From Bacteroidota bacterium (GTDB lineage Bacteria; Bacteroidota; Ignavibacteria; SZUA-365): a stretch of 17,184 bases of DNA. Below, one piece after another: positions 1 through 6,823 of the stretch. How positions within the stretch are numbered: position 1 is the stretch's first letter; each line of letters begins with the position of its first letter. The DNA is taken from NCBI GenBank assembly GCA_018224415.1, contig JAGTUZ010000030.1:1-17184 (forward strand), read 5' to 3'. A program made the position numbers and the translations under genes. A model generated the notes under the pieces. The model saw nothing but the letters and a program-made list of their open reading frames with translations. It ran no database searches and had not been told where the DNA came from.

Positions 1-77
1 AGCGTACAGCGTACAGCGTACAGCGTACAGCGTACAGCGTACAGCGTACAGCGTACAGCGTACAGCGTACAGCGTAT
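1..77. repeat. Heptanucleotide tandem repeat (AGCGTAC)n
   Basis: Ten consecutive perfect copies of the 7-bp unit AGCGTAC fill positions 1-70. An eleventh copy at 71-77 ends in T instead of C (AGCGTAT). The array touches the window edge, so its true copy number is unknown. Each unit contains the palindrome GTAC. On the minus strand the unit reads GTACGCT. The array lies just downstream of the stop codon (83-85) of the YeeE/YedE-rhodanese gene. Seven is not a multiple of three, so copy-number change would shift any frame reading through it. No spacers are present, so it is not CRISPR. It may be a slippage-prone microsatellite; a role in termination or transcript stability is only a guess. Confidence 0.97.
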
Positions 78-82
78 AGCTT

Positions 83-1273
83 CTAACAGCCGCCGACGGC
101 GCGCTTGATCACCTTGGGTGCGACGGGGGCGGCGCTCTGCGCGGCGATCACGGCAGGCATGGCGCGGCTGGCGCGCGTGCGGAAACGGTAGGTGTCGATG
201 TCGTGCCGGTTCGCGGGCACGCGCGTGGTATCGAAATGGAGGATGTCGCGTTCGAAGGCCGCGAGCCCTCCTTCAAGTATGCGGACGTTGTCATGCCCGA
301 GTTCACGCGCGATGACCGCCATGCGCAGCTCGGTCGTCTCGTCGTCGGCAACGAGCACGTTGACCTTCTTCTTTCTCGCGAAGATCAACATGGGCTCCTT
401 CTCGAAGAGATTGTTGACGGTGAACGCCGTTGCGTAGGGGAGCGGGAGGCTTTTGCGCGCCTCCAGCGAACGGAAGTCGATCACCTGCAACCGTGTATCC
501 TCGTCGAGAATGCGGAAGGCGAACTCGTCGGGCGTCATGGTGCGCAGCTCGGCGCGAATGGACGGCTCGAGATTCTCTGTCGCGGCGAGCAGGGTGTCCT
601 TTTCCGTCGGCAGCGCGAAACCGGAGAGGGCGATCATTCCCCCCAGGGCGGCGACCGAGACGGAGACACGGGTGAGCTGCACGAAGGGACGCTTCCGCCC
701 GTTGACATGCGCCTCGACAAGTGAGACAGCCCAGAAGGCGAGCAGCGCCACGCCGGTCAGCATCAGCACGAATACGGGCTTCGGGATGCCCGTGGTTTCA
801 AAAATCTGCGGACTGCCCCAATACCCGGATTTGTAAAGGTCCTCGAACAGGGGATACCCTTCGGCAAACAGAAGCACGCCGAGAAAGGAGCCGCCGATGA
901 AGAGCATCGCGTCGACCTTGCCGATGGCGGCGGCGCAGACGCTGGTGCCGGGACAGAACCCGCCGATCACGAAGCCGAGGCCCATGATCAGTCCGCCCGC
1001 CAGGGCCGACCAGATGTAGGTCGGGTTGATGTAGATGAGATTCACATCCAGGAATCCGAAGTGCTGCAGGGCGATCACGCCGCCCATCGCGACGATGCCG
1101 GCGGTGAAGAACACGCGCAGCACGGTGAAGTCATAGCCGTAAAAGAGGCCGACCAGCTTTTTCGATGTCGAGAAGCCGGCCTGTTCGAGAATCCAGCCGA
1201 AGGCCACGCCGATGGCGATGGCGAGGATGAAGTTGAGATTCGGTCCGATGATGTCGGGTACGAGGGGTCCCAT
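83..1273 (-). CDS. YeeE/YedE (DUF395) membrane protein fused to a degenerate rhodanese-like domain
   Basis: A 396-residue inner-membrane protein. The N-terminal two thirds (about residues 12-221) has roughly six hydrophobic helices and the YeeE/YedE signature GGFCPGTSVCA, with cysteines C107 and C113. This family is associated with sulfur transport; characterised YeeE/TsuA proteins import thiosulfate through conserved cysteines. Residues about 245-345 resemble a rhodanese domain (VIDFRSLEARKSLPLPYA, then a closing EGGLAAFE). The loop that should hold the catalytic cysteine reads VLVADDETTELR, with no cysteine. The only other cysteine is the last residue, C396, in an AVGGC tail after an Ala/Pro-rich linker. 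The start is supported by GGAGG seven bases upstream, overlapping the end of the preceding gene. It is the last gene of the octaheme cytochrome operon. Role as a sulfur importer or sulfur-relay partner is inferred. Confidence 0.9.
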   Translation of the reverse strand: MGPLVPDIIGPNLNFILAIAIGVAFGWILEQAGFSTSKKLVGLFYGYDFTVLRVFFTAGIVAMGGVIALQHFGFLDVNLIYINPTYIWSALAGGLIMGLGFVIGGFCPGTSVCAAAIGKVDAMLFIGGSFLGVLLFAEGYPLFEDLYKSGYWGSPQIFETTGIPKPVFVLMLTGVALLAFWAVSLVEAHVNGRKRPFVQLTRVSVSVAALGGMIALSGFALPTEKDTLLAATENLEPSIRAELRTMTPDEFAFRILDEDTRLQVIDFRSLEARKSLPLPYATAFTVNNLFEKEPMLIFARKKKVNVLVADDETTELRMAVIARELGHDNVRILEGGLAAFERDILHFDTTRVPANRHDIDTYRFRTRASRAMPAVIAAQSAAPVAPKVIKRAVGGC

Positions 1274-1284
1274 ATCCTGCCTCC

Positions 1285-1800
1285 TTACAGCCAGAGTTTA
1301 CGGAAGAAATAGGCGAAGGCATAGGCCCCGCCGAAAATGGCGAGCATCGTGATGATGCCGCCTGTGGAAAGCACGCCCATGCCGCTCAGCGCCGCGCCGC
1401 TGGTGCAGCCTCGGCCGAGCTGGGCGCCGAGTCCGAAAAACAGACCACCGAGCAGCGCGCCGGCCACGCGCATGCGGCTGGTGCTGTTCGGACCATGTTC
1501 CATCTTCAGGGCAAGGCGTCCGGACAGCAGTCCGGAGAGAAAGGCGCCGATCACCACGCCGATGACCTCGAACACGAGCCAGTTCTTGAGCGGACCGTCG
1601 GGATGCTCGGCCTGGTATTCGGCGTAGTATTTCGTGCCTGCGGCATGCGCGGGCGCGACGGTTTCCACCGCGGCGACGGTGGCGCTTTTCACCGCGCCGC
1701 TGGCGCCGAGTCCGCGGCCGGTGATGAAAATCGTGGCGATGAGCAGCAGTCCGAGCAGCACCCCCGCCAGGTAGGGATTCATATAGGGTTTCGGGTTCAT
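1285..1800 (-). CDS. YeeE/YedE (DUF395) family membrane protein
   Basis: A 171-residue integral membrane protein of the YeeE/YedE family. It has a hydrophobic helix at about 9-27, a soluble loop at about 30-72 beginning TGRGLGASGA, and three further helices at about 74-95, 111-130 and 143-166. The motif GRGCTSG (C132) is the conserved cysteine signature of this half-size family; paired half-size proteins of this kind are common and are thought to form one transporter. Its ATG overlaps the TGA of the cytochrome b gene (ATGA), and GGAGAAG lies about six bases upstream. It is followed after 11 bp by a second YeeE/YedE protein, so the two probably work as a pair moving a sulfur compound such as thiosulfate across the inner membrane. 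Substrate is inferred from the family and the octaheme neighbour. Confidence 0.88.
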   Translation of the reverse strand: MNPKPYMNPYLAGVLLGLLLIATIFITGRGLGASGAVKSATVAAVETVAPAHAAGTKYYAEYQAEHPDGPLKNWLVFEVIGVVIGAFLSGLLSGRLALKMEHGPNSTSRMRVAGALLGGLFFGLGAQLGRGCTSGAALSGMGVLSTGGIITMLAIFGGAYAFAYFFRKLWL

Positions 1801-2471
1801 GACTGCTTCTCCGTCGTTGGTGCGGAAACGATGACGATATTGACGTCCTGGTCCTCTTCCTCTTCATGCAGTTGTTCGTAGCCGGTGAGCATGGCGCGGA
1901 GGTTGCTGAACACCGATTCGCCGGTGGTCATCAGGTACAGATGCACGATCAGAAAGCCGAGCAGCAGGAAGGCGCCGGCGGTGTGCAGCACGGCGATGAT
2001 CTCGAGCGATTCGATGTTCAGCGCCTCGATGCCGTGCCGCTGCGGGTACCGGTAGAAAATGTAGAGCAGGCCGGTGATGAGCATGCCGGGAATAATCAGT
2101 GTTTTCAGTCCGAAATACACGAGCTTCTGCAGCGGGTTGAGCTTGGTCAGCACGGTCTTGCGCGTGGGATGCGGTTCGTTGCGGAAGATGCCGAAGACGT
2201 AATAATTCATGTAGGCGCGCACGTGCGTGAGGGAGGGGATGTACTGCCGCCACTCGCCTGTGGTCAGGTGCCAGAAAATCGCAAAGACGATCAGGATGAT
2301 CAGCGCATAGGCGGCGACGTTGTGATAGGCCACCGCGTCTTCGAAGCCGAAGAACGTGATGGAACCATGAATCTCGAAGCCGGTCAGCGCGAGGAACATG
2401 ATCAGGAGGGCCTGGCTCCAGTGCCAGAAGCGTTCGAAGGCGCGATAGACGTAGACGGTGTTCGTGATCAT
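1797..2471 (-). CDS. Cytochrome b561/Ni-hydrogenase-type cytochrome b subunit
   Basis: A 224-residue membrane protein with four predicted helices (about 18-38, 51-69, 119-140, 156-181). Histidines in or near the helices, H17 (FERFWHW), H50, H68, H163 and H177, fit a di-heme cytochrome b of the kind that links periplasmic oxidoreductases to quinones (PhsC, Ni-hydrogenase and formate dehydrogenase gamma types). The acidic C-terminal tail (LHEEEEDQD) is probably cytoplasmic. Its start overlaps the octaheme cytochrome stop by ATGA, with GGAG eight bases upstream, and its stop overlaps the next gene. This arrangement points to translational coupling and a complex in which cytochrome b passes electrons between the quinone pool and the octaheme protein. 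Exact heme ligands cannot be assigned without a structural alignment. Confidence 0.88.
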   Translation of the reverse strand: MITNTVYVYRAFERFWHWSQALLIMFLALTGFEIHGSITFFGFEDAVAYHNVAAYALIILIVFAIFWHLTTGEWRQYIPSLTHVRAYMNYYVFGIFRNEPHPTRKTVLTKLNPLQKLVYFGLKTLIIPGMLITGLLYIFYRYPQRHGIEALNIESLEIIAVLHTAGAFLLLGFLIVHLYLMTTGESVFSNLRAMLTGYEQLHEEEEDQDVNIVIVSAPTTEKQS

Positions 2472-4045
2472 GACGCAGCTCCGTTCTTTCTGCGGCGCGA
2501 TGCGCCGATGCGCACGCCCGCGTGGATGACGACACCGAGGAAGGAAAGCAGGAGGATGGCCGCACCGCCGGTTTCCACGACGGGTGAGTAGTCGCGCCCG
2601 GGCAGATAGAAATCAGTCAGTCCCGCCAGGCGTCCGTCCTCCCGCGTGTGGCACTCGATGCACTGCACGGTGTTTTCCTTGGTGGCGACCATGTGGTTGA
2701 CCGGCCAGTTCATTTCCGTCTCGATGAATGCGACCTCGCCGCTGAACGGCAGTCCGGCGTGTTCCATGCCGGCCCTGCTGGCGTTCTTCCAGTCGAAGTC
2801 CGTCCAGAACGCGCTGTCCCCGGCCGCATCCCCGTAGAGCTTCGGCATGATCAGCATGCCCGTCGCAGGATCATAAGGCTGCACGGCGCGATGCACTTTC
2901 ACGGGATGGATTTTTGAATCCTCGTCGGCGTAGGAGCCATGCAGCTCGTTGAGCACGATGCGTTCGGTGCCGGGGGGCACAGTGTCGCCGAGCAGATAAT
3001 GCGAGGCGGTACCGTTGAACCACTGGTATTCTGGTTGCAGATTCGTTCCCCATTCGAAGCTGCCTTTCGTGGAGAGATAGGTGTGGTTGCCGTCCTCGTC
3101 TTCGACGTGATACGGTTCGCCATCCTTGAGCTTCCCGGCGGTGGACCAGTCCCAGTGCGTTTTCGTGGCGTTCACCTTCGCATACGTGGGGATGTGGCAG
3201 GTCTGGCAGGCAACCTTCAGCGTGTGCTCGTTGAGAATCTCGTCGTCATGCGGCAGCTCGGTATGACAGGGTTCGCAGGTCGCGCGGTTGCGGTTCATCG
3301 ACGAAAGCGAGTAGAGCTTGCCGGCGATATTGTGGTTCTCGGTGGTATGACAGTCGATGCAGCTCATGTCCATGCCGTCGATGCCCATGTGCACGTCCAC
3401 GTCGCGGGTTCCTTGGAACATGGCCATCTCGAGATCGCCGTGTTTGACGTTGTTGCCGCCTCCTCCAAAGAAGTGACAGACGCCACAATTGTCGCGGTCG
3501 GGCCGACCCACATTCCGCGCGATCGTTCCCAGGTCGAGCGACGGATCGGGCGCGCCACCCTGCTCCGACGCCTTCGCGTACGTGTCGGTCTGGTCGTGGC
3601 AGATCAGGCAGTCGATGTTCTCGGCGTCGGTGTAGCTGAAGCCCTCCTCCGTCATGCCGAGACCGATATGGCATTTGGCGCAGCTTTGTTCGTTGCCCAT
3701 GGCGCCGATGCAGAAATTGTTGACGGCGTTTTTCTTTCCGATGTACACCACGCCGCGTCCTTCGATGTACTCTTCACGCTCCCAGTTCCAGTGATTGCTC
3801 TGCATCACTTCGGTGTGACGGTGGTTGTGGCAGCTGATGCAGGTGCCGGTCACGTCCTGGGGACGCGCGAAACTCCGTTGCAGCTGGGGGAACAGGGAGT
3901 GATCAACGGAAGCGGATGGCTTCTGCTTCATCTGTTCGCGCAATTCGGCCATATGCGACGGTGGCGCGTGCTCGGGTGCGAACACGGTGTACGCCACCAG
4001 CACGGTCAGGGCGACGATCGTGAGAATCCCGGTAATACGTTTCAT
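2468..4045 (-). CDS. Octaheme c-type cytochrome, tetrathionate reductase (OTR) family
   Basis: A 525-residue exported multiheme cytochrome. Residues 4-22 form a signal or N-terminal anchor helix. There are exactly eight CxxCH heme sites at residues 69-73, 122-126, 146-150, 187-191, 229-233, 257-261, 280-284 and 462-466. The tight cluster of seven followed by a distant eighth is the layout of the Shewanella octaheme tetrathionate reductase family, whose members reduce tetrathionate, nitrite and hydroxylamine in vitro. A hydrophobic segment at about 490-510 followed by an Arg/Lys tail suggests a C-terminal membrane anchor. I chose the ATG at 4043-4045 because it begins the signal sequence; the frame stays open 177 bases further upstream but encodes no plausible protein there. 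It is the first gene of an operon with cytochrome b and two YeeE/YedE proteins. The physiological substrate (tetrathionate, thiosulfate, a nitrogen oxide or other) is not fixed by sequence. Confidence 0.92.
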   Translation of the reverse strand: MKRITGILTIVALTVLVAYTVFAPEHAPPSHMAELREQMKQKPSASVDHSLFPQLQRSFARPQDVTGTCISCHNHRHTEVMQSNHWNWEREEYIEGRGVVYIGKKNAVNNFCIGAMGNEQSCAKCHIGLGMTEEGFSYTDAENIDCLICHDQTDTYAKASEQGGAPDPSLDLGTIARNVGRPDRDNCGVCHFFGGGGNNVKHGDLEMAMFQGTRDVDVHMGIDGMDMSCIDCHTTENHNIAGKLYSLSSMNRNRATCEPCHTELPHDDEILNEHTLKVACQTCHIPTYAKVNATKTHWDWSTAGKLKDGEPYHVEDEDGNHTYLSTKGSFEWGTNLQPEYQWFNGTASHYLLGDTVPPGTERIVLNELHGSYADEDSKIHPVKVHRAVQPYDPATGMLIMPKLYGDAAGDSAFWTDFDWKNASRAGMEHAGLPFSGEVAFIETEMNWPVNHMVATKENTVQCIECHTREDGRLAGLTDFYLPGRDYSPVVETGGAAILLLSFLGVVIHAGVRIGASRRRKNGAAS

Positions 4046-4172
4046 GCAGGTGCGTCTTTCTCTTTGATTAGGTCCGTGGATGACAGGCCGGAAAGGACGG
4101 GGCCCTGTATCGGAGTGATCTGTCTGAATATTGGGATGCACGGAATCGCAAGAAGATTCACGATCCATGAAA

Positions 4173-4201
4173 ATAATTTCGGGCGGCTGGCCGTTTGTCA
4201 C
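4173..4201 (-). promoter_or_regulatory. Candidate promoter for the octaheme cytochrome operon
   Basis: On the minus strand a -35-like GTGACA (4196-4201) is followed after 17 bases by a -10-like AATTAT (4173-4178). This matches five and four of six positions of the sigma70 consensus. Transcription would start near 4165 and give a leader of about 120 nt. FCB-group promoters often differ from the E. coli consensus, so this is only a candidate. Confidence 0.28.
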
Positions 4202-4283
4202 GGATTTCCTTGAAAACCGCACTGGGGAAGCCCATCCATGGAAGCCGCCGGATCATCAATCGGTGCCATTTTTCGCATCCCGG

Positions 4284-4312
4284 TTGCTATTCTTCGATCC
4301 CGGAGCAATATT
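4284..4312 (+). promoter_or_regulatory. Candidate promoter for the T9SS-exported protein gene
   Basis: A -35-like TTGCTA (4284-4289) and a -10-like AATATT (4307-4312) are separated by 17 bases on the plus strand, each matching four of six consensus positions. The -10 runs into TTTG, loosely recalling the Bacteroidota -7 element. The start site would lie about 70 bases before the ATG at 4389. Weak evidence. Confidence 0.25.
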
Positions 4313-4388
4313 TGGGCATTCGATCACTTCCCACTACCGTTGCAGCGCCCGTTTCCGCGGCGGGTGGTGGCATTTCCCGGAGGTTGTC

Positions 4389-6758
4389 ATGTGCGTTTCC
4401 CGCTTGCTCATCGGTGTCTTTGTGTCGCTTGCCGTGGTGTTGCCCGCAGGACTGCCGGCGCAGACGGTTCTGGTGGATTTCGCTTCCTCGGCGGGTCAGA
4501 ATGTCTTCGGAATGACGGGTTGGAATGCCCTGTTGAAAAGCGATGCGGTCACGTATACCGCCGAGGGTCCCGGTGGACTGGTGGCCGACGCTGCGGCCGA
4601 CGAATACGCGGACTTCCAGGGCGTGCGTGGTGACGCCCGGGCATTCCGGGTCGGGGAACGCGTGGTCGTGACCTGGTTCAACCGTTCGCAGGAGACCATC
4701 CGCTTCACCTCGCGCATCAGCTTTACCGACGCTGACCAGCCGGACGGCGGTGTCTCTTCCGGCCGCTGGTATACCATGCGGCGTGCTGACCAGTACCGCG
4801 AGACGTGGACGGAGATCGGTCCCGGTGAAACCGCCCGCACGATGTTCGCCATTCGCGGGACGGGCGTGCACAAGACCGACAGTTCCTACGGACTGGTCAA
4901 CGTGAACCTCGCGATCGAATGGGGACAAAGTGACCGCAAACAGCATCTCGTCTGCGATCGCATCGAGCTCTTCGACGACGCAGACGTCACACCGCCGGCG
5001 GCGCCGCGTGGTGTGCAGGCGACCGATCTGACCGACAGCAAGATCCGCATCGTCTGGGAGGCGCCCGCGGACGACGTGGGCGTCTATGACTATCTCGTGT
5101 ACGTGAACGACGAGATCGAGGCCTACAGCCGCGAGGCCGTCTCCGTGCTCGTGTTTCTCGAACCTTCGACGGACTACCGCATCGGCGTGACCGCACGCGA
5201 CGTGATGGGCAACGAAAGCGAGCGAAGCTGGCAGGTGACCGTCCGTACCGCTCCGTACCAGGGGGCGAAGTCGTTGGTCGGTCCGCACGGCATCAGCTAT
5301 CTCGGGGCATTCCGTCTGCCCGATGATTTTTATTGGGGCGGTGAGGCGATTGCGTATCATCCCGAGGGCGATGGCGGTGGAAGTGGCGGTGGCGCAGCCG
5401 ACGGGTTTCCCGGATCACTGTTCGTCACCAACGTGAACCAGCCCGAGAACGGCCTCGTGGGAGAGGTATCGATTCCCGCTCCTGTGACGGGCGGCAGCCT
5501 GGACGGACTTCCCGTCGCGACGCTGCTGCGCGCGCCGACGAACATCCGTCCCTCCCTGATTGACGCCTGGGACTATGTCGACATCTGGCGTACGGGACTC
5601 GAGTATCTCGCCGACGAGCAACGACTTTACAGCAGTTGGAGCATCCACTACGCGGTGAGCGGAGAAAAACACGCTTCCATCAGCGCGACGGCCGCTGATC
5701 TTTCATCTGGTCCACGTCTCGGTCCGTGGTTCCTCGGCGATCCGGCGATGCCGCCGATCGATGCGCAGGCGAACGACTGGCTGTTCTCGCTGCCGACGGA
5801 CTGGGCCGACGCCAATGCCAGCGGACGCCGCCTGGTCACCGGGCGCTGCCGTGACGGTGGACTCAGCGGGCTGGGCCCGACGCTGTTCGCCTTCGCTCCC
5901 GTTGGCTCGGCGGTCCCGCCCGCGGAAACGCGGCTCGACTTCACGACGCTGCTGGAATACGGTCCGGTGGAGGGCACGGACAATTATGTTTTCCCTGACG
6001 CCATCGATGGTTACAAACACAGCGACGACTGGCGCGGTGCCTGCTGGCTGACCACAGGCGGACAGTCGGCCGTGGCGGTGATCGGCCGCAAGGCGCATGG
6101 CGACAACTGGTATGGCTATCACGGCGAGTCGATGCCGAATGACTGGGTGTACGTCGACGTTCCCTATCCCGAATTCGGGATGACGGACCCTGACGGCAAA
6201 GGCTGGCGCGCCCACCGCTGCAGTCCGATGATCGTTCTGTACAATCCCGCGCAGCTGGCTGACGTGGCGGCCGGACGGCTCGCTTCCCACGAGCCGCAGC
6301 CATACGCCGCCGTGCGTCTGGATCCCGGACTGTTTTTTACTCCCGAAAACGAAATATTCTCGACGGCATTCGACCCGCGGAGCCGCATGCTCTACGTGAC
6401 GGAGTTCGTCCGCGATCCCGATGGCGCGCTGGTTGTCCACGTCTTCCGTGTCGATGCGGTGGCCACGTCGGCGGAGGTCGTTCCGGCGCCGCAGGGGATT
6501 GACTTGCAGTTGTACCCGAATCCAGTGCACGGACGGGCGACGATCCGATTCACGCTTCCTTCTGCCGGAGAAGTGCAGTTACAGGTGATGGACGGACTGG
6601 GCCGTGTCGTGACACAACTGGCTGAGGGTATCGTTCCCGATGGGTCCCATCAAACCACATGGGACGCCGCTGCCCTGGGCCTTCCCCCGGGCATGTATGT
6701 GATCAAGCTCTGGCATGCCGGACGGGCCACGGTCCGCCCCTTCCTCCTCGTGCGATAA
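4389..6758 (+). CDS. Type IX secretion-exported protein with FN3 domain and T9SS sorting tail
   Basis: A 789-residue secreted protein. Residues 1-24 are a signal peptide (cleavage likely before QTVLVD). Residues about 25-198 form a beta-rich domain I do not recognise. Residues about 203-288 are a fibronectin type III domain (PPAAPRGVQATD to WQVTVRT). Residues about 294-690 are a large unassigned domain with repeating beta-type segments, possibly a beta-propeller; it contains a Gly-rich loop at 328-339. Residues about 705-789 are a type A T9SS sorting domain (LYPNPVHGRATIRF, GLGRVV, GMYVIKL, ending FLLVR), which directs export through the outer membrane and surface attachment or release. The ATG at 4389 was chosen over an earlier in-frame one (4131) because GGAGG lies five bases upstream and it begins the signal peptide. 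It is divergent from the octaheme operon; no enzymatic motif was seen. Confidence 0.9.
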   Translation: MCVSRLLIGVFVSLAVVLPAGLPAQTVLVDFASSAGQNVFGMTGWNALLKSDAVTYTAEGPGGLVADAAADEYADFQGVRGDARAFRVGERVVVTWFNRSQETIRFTSRISFTDADQPDGGVSSGRWYTMRRADQYRETWTEIGPGETARTMFAIRGTGVHKTDSSYGLVNVNLAIEWGQSDRKQHLVCDRIELFDDADVTPPAAPRGVQATDLTDSKIRIVWEAPADDVGVYDYLVYVNDEIEAYSREAVSVLVFLEPSTDYRIGVTARDVMGNESERSWQVTVRTAPYQGAKSLVGPHGISYLGAFRLPDDFYWGGEAIAYHPEGDGGGSGGGAADGFPGSLFVTNVNQPENGLVGEVSIPAPVTGGSLDGLPVATLLRAPTNIRPSLIDAWDYVDIWRTGLEYLADEQRLYSSWSIHYAVSGEKHASISATAADLSSGPRLGPWFLGDPAMPPIDAQANDWLFSLPTDWADANASGRRLVTGRCRDGGLSGLGPTLFAFAPVGSAVPPAETRLDFTTLLEYGPVEGTDNYVFPDAIDGYKHSDDWRGACWLTTGGQSAVAVIGRKAHGDNWYGYHGESMPNDWVYVDVPYPEFGMTDPDGKGWRAHRCSPMIVLYNPAQLADVAAGRLASHEPQPYAAVRLDPGLFFTPENEIFSTAFDPRSRMLYVTEFVRDPDGALVVHVFRVDAVATSAEVVPAPQGIDLQLYPNPVHGRATIRFTLPSAGEVQLQVMDGLGRVVTQLAEGIVPDGSHQTTWDAAALGLPPGMYVIKLWHAGRATVRPFLLVR

Positions 6759-6823
6759 TCAAGAGAGACCGGAATATCGAAAGAACGAGATGTATTCTGC
6801 CCCGCATGTTTCAGGAAGCCGGC
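6759..6823. other. Convergent intergenic gap
   Basis: A 65-bp gap lies between the convergent ends of the T9SS protein gene (plus) and the radical SAM gene (minus). A bidirectional terminator would be expected here. I see no convincing hairpin with a T-tract, only an 8-bp palindrome AGCCGGCT at 6817-6824. Confidence 0.6.

Larger units (their letters stand above)
4046..4388. other. Divergent intergenic region
   Basis: This 343-bp non-coding stretch separates the minus-strand octaheme operon from the plus-strand T9SS protein gene, so it should hold promoters for both. It is visibly more AT-rich in patches than its flanks. One sigma70-like candidate was found on each strand and is listed separately. 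A short inverted repeat, GAATC-7 nt-GATTC, lies at 4143-4159, just downstream of the predicted start for the octaheme operon. Open frames running into this region from both genes look like non-coding extensions. Confidence 0.7.

Noticed and set aside
1..77. Possible CRISPR array
   Set aside because: The units are 7 bp and directly adjacent with no spacers, so this is a simple tandem repeat.
2939..4213. A 424-codon plus-strand open frame opposite the octaheme cytochrome
   Set aside because: The opposite strand encodes eight CxxCH motifs in order. The plus-strand product is a Val/Ala/His-rich shadow.
4046..4222. N-terminal extension of the octaheme cytochrome to an upstream ATG
   Set aside because: The extra 59 residues would place a signal sequence in the middle of the protein and run through the likely promoter and leader region.
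4287..5360. A 357-codon minus-strand open frame opposite the T9SS protein gene
   Set aside because: It is Arg/His/Val-rich without recognisable domains, overlaps a supported gene and has no good ribosome binding site context.
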